Origin: Pieris napi
Taxonomy: Eukaryota; Arthropoda; Insecta; Lepidoptera; Pieridae
DNA: 64,000 bases
Assembly: GCF_905475465.1 (NCBI RefSeq)
Contig: NC_062248.1
Span: 1,860,001-1,924,000, forward strand
Reading direction: 5' to 3'
Shown: positions 30,041 to 42,080 of the stretch, in pieces
Layout of the letters: the number at the start of each line of letters is the position of its first letter
How positions within the stretch are numbered: the stretch's first letter is position 1
Translations under genes and position numbers: made by a program
Notes under the pieces: model-generated
Databases searched by the model: none
Told to the model about the DNA's origin: nothing
What the model saw: the letters and a program-made list of their open reading frames with translations, nothing else

Positions 30041-31336
30041 AAGGGTTTTTCAACAAGAACTTTGTTTTCTAAAACAAAATAAAACAAAGAATTTAGAGGA
30101 AAATGAATAAAATTTTTATTGTATTACAAAGAGAAAAGTTTGGCAATTATGAATGAAAAATGATATCTGGCAAATGTCCACCACGACCACGCTGACAGAT
30201 GTTGATTCTTTCATCAAAATTTTTAATCACTTTTTGGCAAAATGGAGGGTCTATTTCGTTAATGACATCACGGATTTTGAGTTTTAAGGCTGCAATCGAT
30301 TCGATTGGCTCCGTATAGACTCTGTCTTTAACATAGCCCCACAAAAAATAATCCAGTGGTGTTAAATCACACGATCTGACTGGCCACTTAACAGCTGAAT
30401 TTCGCGAAATTATGCGCTCAGGAAATTTGGTTTGCAATAAATTGATCGTTTCATTGGCTGTGTGACATGTGGCACCGTCCTGTTGAAACCACATTTCAGT
30501 GATATCCATGTCATCAATAATAGGCCAAAATTTAGTGGTTAACATCTCGCGATACCGTGATCCATTGACTGTTACCGCATTTCGAGCCTCATCTTCGAAA
30601 AAAAACGGCCCAATCACGCCTCCAGACCACATAGTGCACCACACAGTAACACGTTGAGTATGCAAAGCCTTCTCAATAATTGCTTTAGGATTTTCAGAAG
30701 CCCAAATGCGACAATTTTGCTTGTTGACGTACCCTGACAAATGAAAATGGGCTTCGTCTGAAAAAATGATTTTTTCAGAAAAACCAGCAGGTTGTTCCTG
30801 AATGAACTGAGCGAATCTGCGGCGATTTGAATGGTCGATCAGCTTTAATTCCTGCACCAGTTGAATTTTGTAAGGCTTCAAAGCCAAATCCTTTCGCAAA
30901 ATTCGCCATGTTGTGCTTTTGGATAACCCCAATTGTTGAGAACGTCGTGAAATTGACAAATTTTGATCTTCTTCAACACTGTGGCTCACGGCGGCGATGT
31001 TTTCTGTTGAACGACCCGGTCGAACACGTGTTGGTGTTGGCACATTTTGTACCGAGCCTGTCGACTCAAATTTCGCGACCAAATTCTTAACAGCGGTCTC
31101 AGAAGGACGATTATGCTGGCCGAAAATATCACGAATTTTACGAAATGTAACTTTAACAGAACCACCATTTTTATAGTGGATTTGAATTATTTTAATGCGA
31201 TTTTCGAGCGAAATTGAATTCATTGTAATAATTGCCAAAGCACCTGCTACGAATACCGCCAAAAACTAAATGTCAAAACTATCACGTTCTCGGTGTTGCC
31301 ACAATTGAAAAACAAACTTCTTGTTGAAATACCCTA
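30041..31336 (-). mobile_element. Complete mariner element, DD41D (rosa) type
   Basis: A 1,296-bp element with inverted ends sharing GGG, T, one variable base, then TTTCAACAAGAA. TA lies on both sides (30039-30040 and 31337-31338), as required for Tc1/mariner insertion. It encloses one unbroken transposase frame reading from the right end leftward. Length, ends and frame are all as expected of an autonomous mariner. Confidence 0.9.
30147..31223 (-). CDS. Mariner transposase, DD41D family
   Basis: Cut-and-paste transposase that binds the inverted repeats and inserts at TA. From the internal ATG at 31223 (MNSISLENR) it is 358 residues; an upstream in-frame ATG at 31262 would add 13 residues unlike the family. 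N-terminal helix-turn-helix DNA-binding region (IKIIQIHYKNGGSVKVTFRK), a second HTH with SKSTTWRILRKD, then the catalytic triad. Numbered from the upstream ATG these are D169 in FSDEAHF, D262 in FQQDGATCH and D304 in LTPLDYFLWG. There are 41 residues between the last two acidic residues, the rosa-type spacing. No stop or frameshift is present, so it may still be active. Confidence 0.93.
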   Translation of the reverse strand: MNSISLENRIKIIQIHYKNGGSVKVTFRKIRDIFGQHNRPSETAVKNLVAKFESTGSVQNVPTPTRVRPGRSTENIAAVSHSVEEDQNLSISRRSQQLGLSKSTTWRILRKDLALKPYKIQLVQELKLIDHSNRRRFAQFIQEQPAGFSEKIIFSDEAHFHLSGYVNKQNCRIWASENPKAIIEKALHTQRVTVWCTMWSGGVIGPFFFEDEARNAVTVNGSRYREMLTTKFWPIIDDMDITEMWFQQDGATCHTANETINLLQTKFPERIISRNSAVKWPVRSCDLTPLDYFLWGYVKDRVYTEPIESIAALKLKIRDVINEIDPPFCQKVIKNFDERINICQRGRGGHLPDIIFHS

Positions 31337-31338
31337 TA

Positions 31339-32385
31339 GAAGAAAATTAAAATATATATATGTACACAGTTTCTGTTACAATACATAAGACCGTAACGTA
31401 GATCTGTATTAGACATTAATTTTTACATTTTTTTATACGTTGTATTGAAAGACGTGTCATATATAACATCAATATTTAACTGTAAAAATCCAACAGAAAT
31501 TCGAAATGTTTATGTTCAATAAAACGATCGTTTACTAGATGATAAAATGTTCAAAATTGAGTTGAGAAGCGCATTTTGAAGAATATTACTCAATTACACG
31601 TTTAACCGCGATCTATAAAACCCTGTAAGACAATAGAAAATTATGGTTGTACACACATTTAGAGATAGCTTCAAAGGGTTTTAATTATTATTTTCATTAA
31701 ACATAAACTTATCAAACACATTATTTACATTTTATGTTAATCCTTTGGCTGCGTATTTTAATAACACATGATCAAGACCTGCTTCGTCTTAATTATGAAA
31801 GCTTCCTTTTTCGGTTCATCAATCACTCCAGTTTAGGCATATCGTATGTAAACTACACGCAAGATCAAGCAGTAAGTTTAGAAGAATTAATGGCAATCAA
31901 ATATTTACGGCGTTGGAAAAAAGAAACATAACTTATTTTTAAACAAAATTGACATAAATGTTTCATATTTGACTGTTAGTTTTACTTTAGTTGTTATTAA
32001 CTATAAAAAAATATGAGCCGTCACGGGACGCCTGGCAGATGTGAAAAATTTACATTATTTTGTAAAAGTAATATGAAAAGCAGAAAAGAACAGATCGTGA
32101 TAGGAACTAAATATGTCATAATGATAAAATAAAATATTACGATTTTTTTCCAGATAACGATGACTATTTACTGAATAAACATTTATTTTCATTAAATACA
32201 ATCATTTACGAATTTATTTTATATCGTGACTACTTAATTCGTTTAATCAGTGACTTCGAAATACACACACCGTACACACTACTGCACATAGACTGTATAT
32301 ATATATAACTATATATAGCGTGGCGACGTGTCGCCACGGTAGAAATCGGTTTAACATGCGGTTATAGATGTTTCACATCAAAAAT
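31339..32385. other. AT-rich gene-free stretch
   Basis: No gene. A short GC-rich palindrome CGTGGCGAC-GT-GTCGCCACG lies at 32318-32337 just after a TA-rich run. Confidence 0.4.
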
Positions 32386-32531
32386 CAATGACGGTACAAC
32401 CTGTGCCTCAAATTTCTGTAAGTGTTTATTGATATTTCTTTACTTGATATGCAAGTAGTATCATCCTTCTGTGCCTGACACGCTGTCAGTTTTTCTTCAA
32501 GGTACGAGGAAGTGTAACACACATAAAGAAA
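32386..32531 (-). repeat. SINE, old fragment
   Basis: 3' half of the SINE with many changes (ATCAATGACGGTACAACC, CTGTGCCTGACACGCTGTCA). The head is lost. Confidence 0.65.
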
Positions 32532-33602
32532 CATTACTCATCATCACTGATGCTCGTCCGATAGCGTTGGAAACCGGCATCTTTCAGTAAAACAGACATA
32601 GAAATGTTTCTACTTACAAGTCGCATAAAGATGTATAATCTAGTATGTACATACATCCGAAAGTGCAACGACCTTTATTATTAATAGGGATCGCAAACTT
32701 TAACTGTTTGTGACAAAACATTTAATTTTTATTACAAAATTCCGGGTAATATAGTGACTTTTAAACTTCTAAACGATCTCAGTTGGCGATATTTCGTCCA
32801 ACTTCGCTACGAACTTGGCAAGTTTGTGATATGACGTAAATTCCGTTAGAATCCTTAGTTTTCGTTGTTCATGATTGTTTGAAATTTTTCCTCAACAATA
32901 GTCTAATAATAATTCTAAACTAATATTGAGGAATATATGAATGCTTACAGTGGAGGATCATGTTATAAATATACAAAATATATCTAAATTCGTCTTGTAA
33001 TCGTTTCAGTATCGATATACATACAAAAAGGTTGTTATGAACTTTAATTAAAGCAACCAGTAACTTTTTAGGTAATTAACATTATAGAGTTAACTATCTG
33101 TGAAGAATTAAATCAAGCAACAAAATAAAGTTTTCGGTGCTTTTCTGACTCCAAAATCTAATATTCTTATGTTCATTTTAAATTCATATAAAAAACGTAT
33201 CATAATAATAGTCATAACTTGGCAACAATCAATAGATGACGAATGTCCGACGAAATCAATTTTATTCTTAAGATATTTTCATAAACTAGTGTTTTAATCT
33301 GAAAATAATACCTGAATCGGTCCGTAAGTCTTAATTATTATATGGATTGTCAAAAAGCCTTGGACTCGTTTAATTATAATATTTTTTATTACCAATAAAG
33401 AACGATATAACATTCATCAAAGGGTTCAAGTTATAACTTTGAAGTCACATTTTAATTGTATGTTCATTACTATGGCATTCCCTTAGACTTTAGGAATCGC
33501 GTATGTACTGATTAAAATTATGTATACTTAGAATTTAGGAATCGCGTATGAACTGTTAATGAATAAAATTATATGGTACAATGCAAACGACATTAAAAAT
33601 AA
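32532..33602. other. AT-rich gene-free stretch
   Basis: No gene. A small direct duplication TTTAGGAATCGCGTATG occurs at about 33489 and 33534. Confidence 0.4.
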
Positions 33603-33686
33603 ATCGGTAGCATCTTTACATCTGGGCCTCAGTTTTCTGTATCTGTTTGATGCTCATTTGTCAATCTATTAGGCAAGTGCCTGATA
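33603..33686 (-). repeat. SINE 3' fragment
   Basis: Only the 3' ~85 bp of the SINE (CTGGGCCTCAGTTTTCTGTA and neighbours) is recognisable. Confidence 0.7.
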
Positions 33687-33924
33687 ACTAAATTAATATT
33701 TTTTTAATTAACTTTATTATTATTATTAAGTAATTTACTTACTTTACTGACAGGAAAAAGAATTAAAATATTGCCATTATCAATGGCTATTGATTATTAT
33801 TGATTCTATTATCCATTTTATGTAGCATGCTATGAAAGCTATGATAGCACTTTCATGGTAAAAACTTTATTATTATGAAATAAAATGTAAATACATACCT
33901 ATATCATACATATGTATGATAGAT

Positions 33925-33982
33925 AAGTAAGTTTAAGGTATGTGTATACGTATATACGTATACACATACCTTAAACTTACTT
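33925..33982. repeat. 58-bp perfect palindrome without spacer
   Basis: Arms 33925-33953 and 33954-33982 are exact reverse complements (29 bp each) with no loop; the centre reads TACGTATATACGTA. Perfect spacer-free palindromes are unstable in cloning and sequencing. It may be the end of a cryptic MITE or a recent template-switch event. Confidence 0.93.
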
Positions 33983-34240
33983 TAATAAATTAAGTTTTAC
34001 CAGTCAAAGTCCAGCTTCAAAATCTAAACTACATTGAATAACCTACAAATAACTGAGCGTGAACTGTATCGCAAGATTAAATTCTCAATGTTTTTACATA
34101 AATCTCCTTTATCTACGGAATTTATTCATTAGTCTTCTTTTAAACTATGACTCATGCAAAAAATATTATAAAGTAGTGATTTATTACAATATAATAATAC
34201 AATAAATATAGACCTAGTTGTAAGTACAATATAGCAATTG
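33983..34240. other. AT-rich gene-free stretch
   Basis: Nothing recognised. Confidence 0.4.
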
Positions 34241-34405
34241 TATAGACGGAGCTTTCGCGCGCATTGAGTTTTGTAGCGTCTTGTCGCACGCACGTCCGTA
34301 GCTCTGCGGTCTCACGAAGTTATATCGACTTGAGAGCTTTTGTGTTTGAACTTTGTGTGTAATTGATATGACTTTAGTATAGTGTATTTTTTTCTTATTA
34401 GGTAA
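34241..34405 (+). promoter_or_regulatory. CpG-rich block with splice donor, possible promoter and non-coding first exon
   Basis: In an otherwise very AT-rich setting, 34243-34330 holds a cluster of CG dinucleotides (TTTCGCGCGCATTG, GTCGCACGCACGTCCG). It is followed by a moderately AT-rich stretch without ATG-led coding potential and then by ATTAG|GTAAGT, a consensus splice donor with GT at 34402-34403. That arrangement would suit a transcription start and untranslated first exon of a host gene transcribed rightward. No downstream coding exon was identified, so this is inference only. Confidence 0.3.
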
Positions 34406-35557
34406 GTTTAATTAAATTTACTTTTAAATGCATTGTCTAATTTAATTTGCGATAAAGTAGTGTAAAAATTTCGTTATTACCATACACATTTATTATTTTA
34501 TATATATTTCCTTTTTAATTTTAAGGAATTCTAATTGCATGTTGGACTATTGTATTGGCTTAGTCAGATGTGGATGTTTTATGATATATTATATGATATT
34601 AATAAGAAATAAACAGTAATGTGCTTAATTCATTTATTATATAAAATATTTTACAATCGTATGAAAAATTATAACGAACAACTGAAAATTCTTAATCGCA
34701 TGTATTTAAATTCCTAACTTCTCATTGTGAATGATTTGTCTCTGTATTAAAATGTAAACTTAAGTTAACTGTTAGATGCAAACAATTATTTGTTTAAGAC
34801 CAAATTATGTCAAAAATATCAAAATTTATTAAATAATTAAATAATATCGAGAGGAAAAACATTTTATTCTAAAACGTGTCATACTTTTAATTAATGTTGC
34901 GTTAGACGATTTTGTGTCACTTGGAATGACACGTTGTACACTCATTTACATAGTAACACTTCTCGAACATACATATATACAGTCATAGAAAAAGCTTCTT
35001 TATAATATCATATTTACTTGCAATATCTGAAATTATGGTTGAAAAATATTTTCATTTTAGTTTTTCGTTCGATGTTTTGATTAACTTTTGTTCGGAGTTT
35101 TGAAATCTTGGGTGTACGCAGAGCTTTATAGTGTCGTTACTGGAATTAGATGGAATTGAAACCAAAGTCAGTGCTACACATATATTTATTCCTACAAAGG
35201 AAAGTTTTATATACGTATATTTCATACATTGTGCTTTGATTGTATATAATAAAGTGGTCAAACATAATCAAATAAATTTTCACATTGCTCGTCAGTAACG
35301 GTTGATCACTACATAGTACTCATTTGTTTCTGCAATTAATTTAAACTTTTATAGGGTTAAATAAGGATTTTCACATAAATATAAAATTTGAAATAGGAAA
35401 TCTTTTCCGATATTTGTTTTAAATATAACACTGGCATGAAACAATGGGGTCCCTATTTATGCTCGTACCTTAAAGTCCTTAAGGACTCTTCGACCAATAG
35501 GTGCCTTGAGCTTGTTGCTTTATACCTTAAGACGTCACGGATGCTATAATTTTGTTA
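34406..35557. other. AT-rich gene-free stretch
   Basis: Nothing recognised. If the preceding block is a first exon this would be intron. Confidence 0.35.
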
Positions 35558-35672
35558 AATGCCAGCAACGCACTCGCGAGCGCTCTGGTATTGAGAGTGT
35601 CCATGGGCGGCGGTATCACTTGACATCAGGTGAGACTCCTGCCCGTTTGCCCCCTGTTCTATAAAAAAAATA
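35558..35672 (+). pseudogene. Jockey/CR1-group LINE extreme 3' end
   Basis: Matches the last ~110 bp of 20989-22565 (GCAACGCACTCGCGAGC to the polyA-like tail), a very short 5'-truncated insertion. Confidence 0.8.
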
Positions 35673-36009
35673 TTGGGGTAAATAGAAAATTTACCAATAC
35701 TAACCTAAGACTGAATTTTTACTAACCCATTTACTCGTAATAAGTTCTGGATCAATTATCTGGAATAAATTAGTATTTTTATAAAAAAATAATCGGCCAT
35801 ATCGTTTTCGAGCGATTGCTCCTAGGCAACTAATGTGATTAAAAAAAATTTAGAAGATGAATAGACCAGATTAGGGAAACGGTGGTATATGGGAGAAAGT
35901 GGACATGTGGGGGTCTGACACATGGGGGTGGAACCGCTTGCACCTATTTAGAAAATTCATGGCATTTTTGATGTTTTTAAACATGTAATAAATAAAACTT
36001 ATTGTCATA
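35673..36009. other. Gene-free stretch
   Basis: Contains a G-rich segment (GTGGACATGTGGGGGTCTGA near 35903) of unknown nature. Confidence 0.35.
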
Positions 36010-36975
36010 CATTGATTGATTAGCCTTTATTGCTGACACCCAGTACAATGTTATAACAATTATTTAAGTTACATAAAAAAACACTTAATTCTAACACATA
36101 AATAAAACTTGATCTAATACATCATATGACCCGTTTTTGGTAATCAGCGTGTCCTGTGACACGTAGCCCTCTTCCAGCTGTTTCCATTCTTTTCTGTTAT
36201 TAGCTCTTCTTGTCCAAGTTGTGCCTCCTATTATCTTAATATCGTCTGCCCATCTCTTGCTCGGTCTTCCTCTTTTCCTTTTTCCATCACGTGGTTGCCA
36301 TTCTGTAATTATTTTTGGCCATTTCAACCTGCTATCTCTCGTCATGTGCCCAGTCCAGCGCCATTTCAACTGCCTTATTTTCTTTATAATGTCTTCTACT
36401 TTGGTCGTTGATCTGATCTCTTCTGCTCTTTTTCGATGTCTCAGTGTTACACCCACCATGCTTCTTTCCATTCCTCTTTGGCATGTTCTCAACTTTAGAA
36501 GATGTTTCTGAGATAAAGCCCAAGTCTCGCAGCCGTATGTAACACATGGTAGGATACATAGATTGAACACCTTTTTCTTAGCTACTATTGGGAAGTCTTT
36601 ACTTTTAAGTACTTCCTTGAGTGACCAAAATCTCTCCCAGGCGCTAGACACTCTTCTTTCTATCTCAAGATCCATTTGGTCATGAAATGATATTATTTGC
36701 CCTAAATATACGTAGTGATCTACATATTCGATAGCATCTCCTCCTATTTGTATCATAATAGTTTCTCTATTTGTCATTATTTTCGTTTTAGATTTGTTCA
36801 TAGAAAGCCCAACTATCTTGCTTGCTTCTGTCAGCTGTTGCAGCATAGTTTGAAGCGTCTTTGCGTTATCTGAAATGATCACTAAATCGTCTGCGAATCT
36901 TAGTGGTGGTTCAGTTGTCTGCCGTTTATGTTTATGCCGACATTGTCATACATACTTTGTATAAATCGATAAACC
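36010..36975 (-). pseudogene. RTE-type LINE reverse transcriptase C-terminal half
   Basis: An open frame from 36882 to 36091 (263 codons) follows an upstream piece, FIQSMYDNVGINING, at about 36957-36925. A one-base frame change lies just before RFADDLVIIS, so the catalytic F-A-D-D is intact. Then come MNKSKTKIM, YLGQIISF, CVTYGCETWALS and the conserved end LKWRWTGHMTRDSRLKWPK and RKRGRPSKRWADDI. These are hallmarks of RTE-group endonuclease/reverse transcriptases. The 3' UTR carries AGCCTTTATT like the older copy at 4097. It is 5' truncated near 36975, so inactive, but much better preserved than that copy. Confidence 0.88.
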
Positions 36976-38139
36976 CATAGCTTTTCGTGTGAACAAAAAA
37001 AATACCTACACTATACTAGTACAGCATTAATCAGGTTTATTTTTTAATTTTTCACTATTTATTTGATATTTTTTATGACAACATAATTTCTATATTTATG
37101 TATATATATTTTGTTCTGCGGTGTTAGCGTAGCGTCAACCAGACATAAAAAAATATCAATGTAACAAATGTAATATAGGAAAATTAATTCAAATAATCAA
37201 TATAATTAACACGAAGATTAGATAATTTTTGTGGTTAAAATATTTTTAAGTATGCTATGAATTGAAATAAATTATCAAATTAATAATATAATGACCACAA
37301 AATTATGATAAAGAACAAACACACGATACAACATACAAATTGACGTACAAACTAAAATATGAAAAGAGCCGTCCCTACATGAGGACACGACCAGTGAAGT
37401 ATCCTATTACTTTTGGCATTATTTTTATAGAGAAACTCACTAAGTTACAGTCATTATTATATTGAAATGGATTTATTTAACCCTTAATTCAATAATTAAC
37501 GAAATTACGGTAATTCTAAAGGTTCAATCAATACAGAACAGAAAATATTGTTTCGAATTTCGTTGATTTCTTCCATCAAGATCCTGTCGGCGCTGAAAGT
37601 ATAAATCAAAGAAAGGTCATGGAATCGATTTGACATACATGTAGTGTAAGAGCTGAAGACCATTTTCATATGGAACTTTTATATTATTAATAAAAACAAT
37701 CCATAACATTATTTACATATTGGTATAATATTATTATTGCCTAACAGTTACAATAGAAAAGCATAATTCTATTTTTATTTCTATAGTGTTATTCGTTACG
37801 AATAGCTTATATATTTTAATAGCTTATAAATATCGACCTGAATTATTAATAAATCTAATGAGTTTGTATATTACCACTCGTTGAGAAACTAAAAAAATAT
37901 TTGATTGTTTACTTTAAAACACAAATATACAGTACATATTCTTAAACTACATAGTAATAATAATAATTGAAAAATACAAATTTAAAAAGTTTGGTCCCTG
38001 AGTGTACCTTTAAGCATAAATAAAACATTTTTTTTCACAACTCATTGTATTGTATTGTTTTTGTGGGACTGGAGCTACTCTCACTTTGAATAAAGTAAAA
38101 TAAGTTCTTAACGTAGGCCATAAACACTTGCATCGCCGA
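36976..38139. other. AT-rich gene-free stretch
   Basis: Nothing recognised. Confidence 0.4.
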
Positions 38140-38185
38140 TGGACTTACTAGTGTGTTGCCGGCCTTTAAGAGTAAATAAAAGTAT
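38140..38185 (+). repeat. Short piece of a dispersed repeat (GTTGCCGGCCTTT)
   Basis: GTGTGTTGCCGGCCTTTAAG resembles a part of the longer repeat at 44750-44945. Too short to classify. Confidence 0.35.
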
Positions 38186-39289
38186 AACTAGCTCCTAGAC
38201 TAACTGACCAACGTCATTATTCTCTATATATTTCGGATCAGATGTAACTCAGTGGAAAATTACGTATAATTCAAGGTCATTTATAAGTTTCTGCCCTTGA
38301 CAGCGACCTTCAATCTTATCCTTCCCTATTTCCTTTTATTTACTAATCAATTAATTAATTACAATCAAGGGATATAGAATCTTTTCGTAAACGTATTATT
38401 AAGGTTTAAGGGTCGATAAAGAACATAATTAATGTTATTGCACAATAAAAAAGGTTGTCTGTAAAGTCGGTTTACGGACGTTAGTTTAACGTCATAACAA
38501 AAAATTGATGAAATGAGTGCATACTTTTTTGAATAAAATTTAATATTTTTTATTGAATTATCACTATTTTGTATGGATGCTTAGGCCAATCGAGTTAAAG
38601 AGAGATAGATTCGGCGCAAACGTACAATGAGTGTAACGGGACAATGAGCGTAACGGGACAATCATCCATGCTTTTTCGTGCGTGCAGCCGGCGTTCATCG
38701 ATTTTTTGTCACATCAAAATCTTAAGAAAAATAACTAAACAGTTCCTTCAGATTAAGTCCGCAAAATTAAATACTCCAGAATTCGCTTAACATTTTAAAC
38801 TATATTAATACATTATTGTCAAGTTGAAGAGTTAGACGGTGAATTTAAGTATTCATTGTATAGACTTCTAACCGATTTAATAGTATTTTATATAAATCAA
38901 ATAGGTAATTTATAAACGATACCATTTATTAATAAATACCTCCACCATTTTAAACCGATCTACACCGACATGTCTCCACCACTATTTTTGGCAACTATGT
39001 TATTTTACACAATGTATGTACAACACGATACACCTACATAGTTGGGATGGCATAATAGGAGCACGCACTTATATTGTACGGAGAACTAAACTATAATAAT
39101 TAATGATATAAATATGAATTCCTAAAATAGAATTAAAGGAAACATAAAATGATTGTATTAAATATATTTTGCTATGATAACACAATCTATTTACAGCAGA
39201 ATCCATCCTTTGCCTGCATTGATAAGAACTTTGATAAAATAATTTAAAAGCTGACGTGATTTCAACGCGAAGATAATAACTTTATATAA
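38186..39289. other. AT-rich gene-free stretch with a 17-bp tandem repeat
   Basis: At 38625-38662 a 17-bp unit (ACAATGAGYGTAACGGG) occurs twice plus a partial copy. Otherwise nothing recognised. Confidence 0.4.
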
Positions 39290-39650
39290 AACTAACGTGA
39301 CCAGACGTCCCGTTTTGAACGGGACTGTCTCTTTTTCCAATTACGAGTCCCGGTTTCCCCGAAATGAGCTGTGGAACGCAAAATTGTCCCGTTTTCAGAA
39401 AGCGCACAAAAATTTAAGCAACGGAATATAAAAAAAGTGCCAAAAGTTTCATTCTTATTTGAAATATAGCTATATTTAAACAAATTTGTTCTTCTGATAA
39501 CTAAACATTTTGGGTACCTATATTTTGTGATTCGTAACTTTTTCCAAATAAATAACTTTAAAAAAAATTTCATTGACTACATGTTATTTGACCTAAATTA
39601 AACCAATGTCCCGTTTTGAGTCAAAGAATAAATGGTCACTTTATAGATAA
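39290..39650. mobile_element. Possible hAT-like non-autonomous element (weak)
   Basis: The left end reads GTGACCAGACGTCCCGTTTT and the right end, inverted, AGTGACCATTTATT; both ends carry a GTCCCGTTTT box. Only seven bases (GTGACCA) are clearly shared as inverted ends, and no target duplication could be read. It could be an unrelated dispersed repeat. Confidence 0.3.
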
Positions 39651-40485
39651 CGGTTCGCATGGCAAGTGATTAATTATTCCATTTTCAAAATATTTAGCTT
39701 TTATATTGAAACCCAGATTGGTAATTATAGCTCGATATGCACGATTACTGACAAATGCGTACACTGACTTGACAGGTCCACTCAATCTGTGTGGTTCTTT
39801 CCTCAAAAGACCATTTCAGACTGCAATCTACATGGTCTTCACATGATCTGACCAAGATTATGTCTGGACCTTAAAAGAGACTGAGACCTCTGAGTTTGTT
39901 TCGGCGTTTCTTCTCAGAGTAGTCAGATAGGAAACGTCGAACTCATCTAGTTTAAAAAAAAATATGCTTGACGTGTAAAAGTGTTTGTACAAACCTACTT
40001 AAAGAAAATAAATCATTTATCATTTAATACTGAAAAACTTTTAATAAGTTATTTTTTATATAAAACACGAGTTGTGTCTAACATTAGTTAAGTTACTAGA
40101 AGCCACTAGGCCAACACTGCGCGCTGAAATGTAAACAGAAATTTATAGTACTTACACAAGAGACAAAACAATTACAACAACGATTTTAAGAGGCGCTTGA
40201 AAGCATTAGGGGAGCAGGAAAACATATCAACTTTAAATAAGTGAGTATTAGAGGATCACATTCTATGTACGGGTATAAAGTTCACAATTCCTCAGGTCCA
40301 CGTTTTATGATAAAACAGTCTTAATCTTCATATATAAGTATGTGTCCATTTAAATAGAAAATTATAATTAATTTTTTTTCTTGCGTCCCTTATTTTCAGG
40401 GATATATTCGTATTAAAGAAATATAGAAAGTGAATGAGATAAAGCTGTGAGAGATCTTCAACTGACCAAATAGTGTATCTGTCAC
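39651..40485. other. Gene-free stretch with a SINE scrap
   Basis: AGAAGCCACTAGGCCAACAC at 40099-40118 is the head of the SINE on the minus strand; the rest of that copy is missing. Nothing else recognised. Confidence 0.45.
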
Positions 40486-40791
40486 CGTAAAATTGTAAAA
40501 ACCGTTAGATTGTAATCTATCTCGCGAGATTGTAAACTGTCGAAAGATTGTGAACCTCAACGAACTGCTTACAAATTAACGTATTATTATTCGATAGTTA
40601 TAAGAAATTGTTGGGAAGTAAAATTAATCTGTAATTGACCAAAGAAGTTTGAATGATAACTAAGTTAGTGTAGTAGAATCTACCGAATAATAATACGTTA
40701 AATTGTAAGCAGTACGCTGAGGTTCACAATCTTTCGACAGTTTGTAATCTCGCGAGATAGATTACAATCTAACGGTGTTTACAATTTTACG
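40486..40791. mobile_element. 306-bp foldback MITE
   Basis: Arms 40486-40596 and 40680-40791 are near-perfect reverse complements starting CGTAAAATTGTAAA and containing the self-complementary ATCTCGCGAGAT. The spacer is about 83 bp. No coding sequence. Superfamily unknown because no clear target duplication was visible. Confidence 0.85.
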
Positions 40792-40824
40792 TTAACATAT
40801 CCATTTATTGAGGACAGCTTTACA

Positions 40825-41149
40825 TCTAATATATAAAATTCTCGTGTCACAATGTTCGTTCCCATACTCCTCCGAAACGGCTCGTCCGATTTTTATGATT
40901 TTTTTATTGCATATTCAGTAAGTCTGAGAATCGGCTACTATCTATCTTTCAAACCCCTAAGTGAGTGTGTGCACCCCAAAATTTTATTTTTATTTCTATA
41001 ACAGCATACAAAAATACATACAACCCTTAATTTTCACCCTTATACGATCAACCCCTAATTTTTAAGTATAGTAGATAGTTATTTTTATTGAACTAAATTT
41101 TTCCTAGAAATAATATACACAGCAAAACACCGTTGACCGGGTCAGCTAC
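40825..41149 (+). mobile_element. Helitron-like non-autonomous element
   Basis: Starts TCTAATATATAAAATTC after an A and ends TTGACCGGGTCAGCTAC. The end holds a perfect small hairpin TGACC-G-GGTCA a few bases from the terminus, as Helitrons do; the final base differs from the CTAG of the other copies. The interior carries the shared CCGAAACGGCTCGTCCGA segment. No Rep/helicase gene. Confidence 0.72.
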
Positions 41150-42080
41150 TATAATAATAATAATTTATTCACTAAATTAGACAATCATAAGTCCATTTGG
41201 TTATTATTGTGTTAGTCACAGTTTTGTCCTAAATATTATATTAGTAGGTTAGGTTAGAGAGTATTTAATCATAAAAATGCATAGGGTACATGCAGTCCAT
41301 TGCAATTACCCATGTAAGGGCAATCCAGCCTTCCCGCTATTGCCTCCAGTGACGGAAAAACAGTCCACAACTTAACATCGTAGACGCACTGAAGTAGCGT
41401 GGGAACCCCATCAGCTTCCTGAACGAATTATTGAACTGAACATCAAGGGTGTTGTTCATCAACTATAATTTTGTACACGAAAGTGTAAAAAAAGGAAAAC
41501 ACGTGCTGCGCCGGAAAACCATCGGCGCACGAAGGGGGGATCCTTTCGACACGTTACACAAAAAGCAGTATACCATCGAGATAAAGCAGAGGCATATTCA
41601 TCACCATTCTAAAAGATGTGTGATGAAGGTAATGGTGCCTTTTTTACCATTAAAAAGAAAAAAACACAGTTCAGAGCTAGTTTAATATACTTGTTCGATA
41701 CATATGACAATGGCTATAATAAATAGTTAAGGTCAAAGTTAATGAAACTTCGGTTCGTCGCTGTAATTCCTGTTAATTAACACATAAATTAACTGCCGCG
41801 CCACTGATTAAGTGTTGATTTTTATGTATTAAATGCAAGTTCAAGGTTCACATGTCGATAATATAATTGAAAAAATGCGATTTACTAAGAGGCTAAAAGA
41901 TATTGTCTTTGGTTTATTATTATGTCTATTTAAATACATATATAGCGAATTTACATTATTTATGAATCACGATGTTTCCAGTGCTTTTCAGCTTCAGAAC
42001 TAGTTTATATTTATGAAGCTGTCATATGTACAGATGCACTCCTTGGCAACCAATATTTACTACAATGCCTGACAAAAAAA
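41150..42080. other. Gene-free stretch with an unassigned basic frame
   Basis: 41280-41690 is less AT-rich and includes a 78-codon frame (41449-41685) rich in Lys, Arg and His. I recognise no domain and make no functional claim. Confidence 0.3.

Noticed and set aside
33925..33982. Palindrome as a transcription terminator
   Set aside because: Bacterial-type terminators do not apply to nuclear insect DNA.
41449..41685. Basic 78-codon frame as a peptide gene
   Set aside because: No recognisable domain, signal peptide or supporting splice context; retained only as a note.
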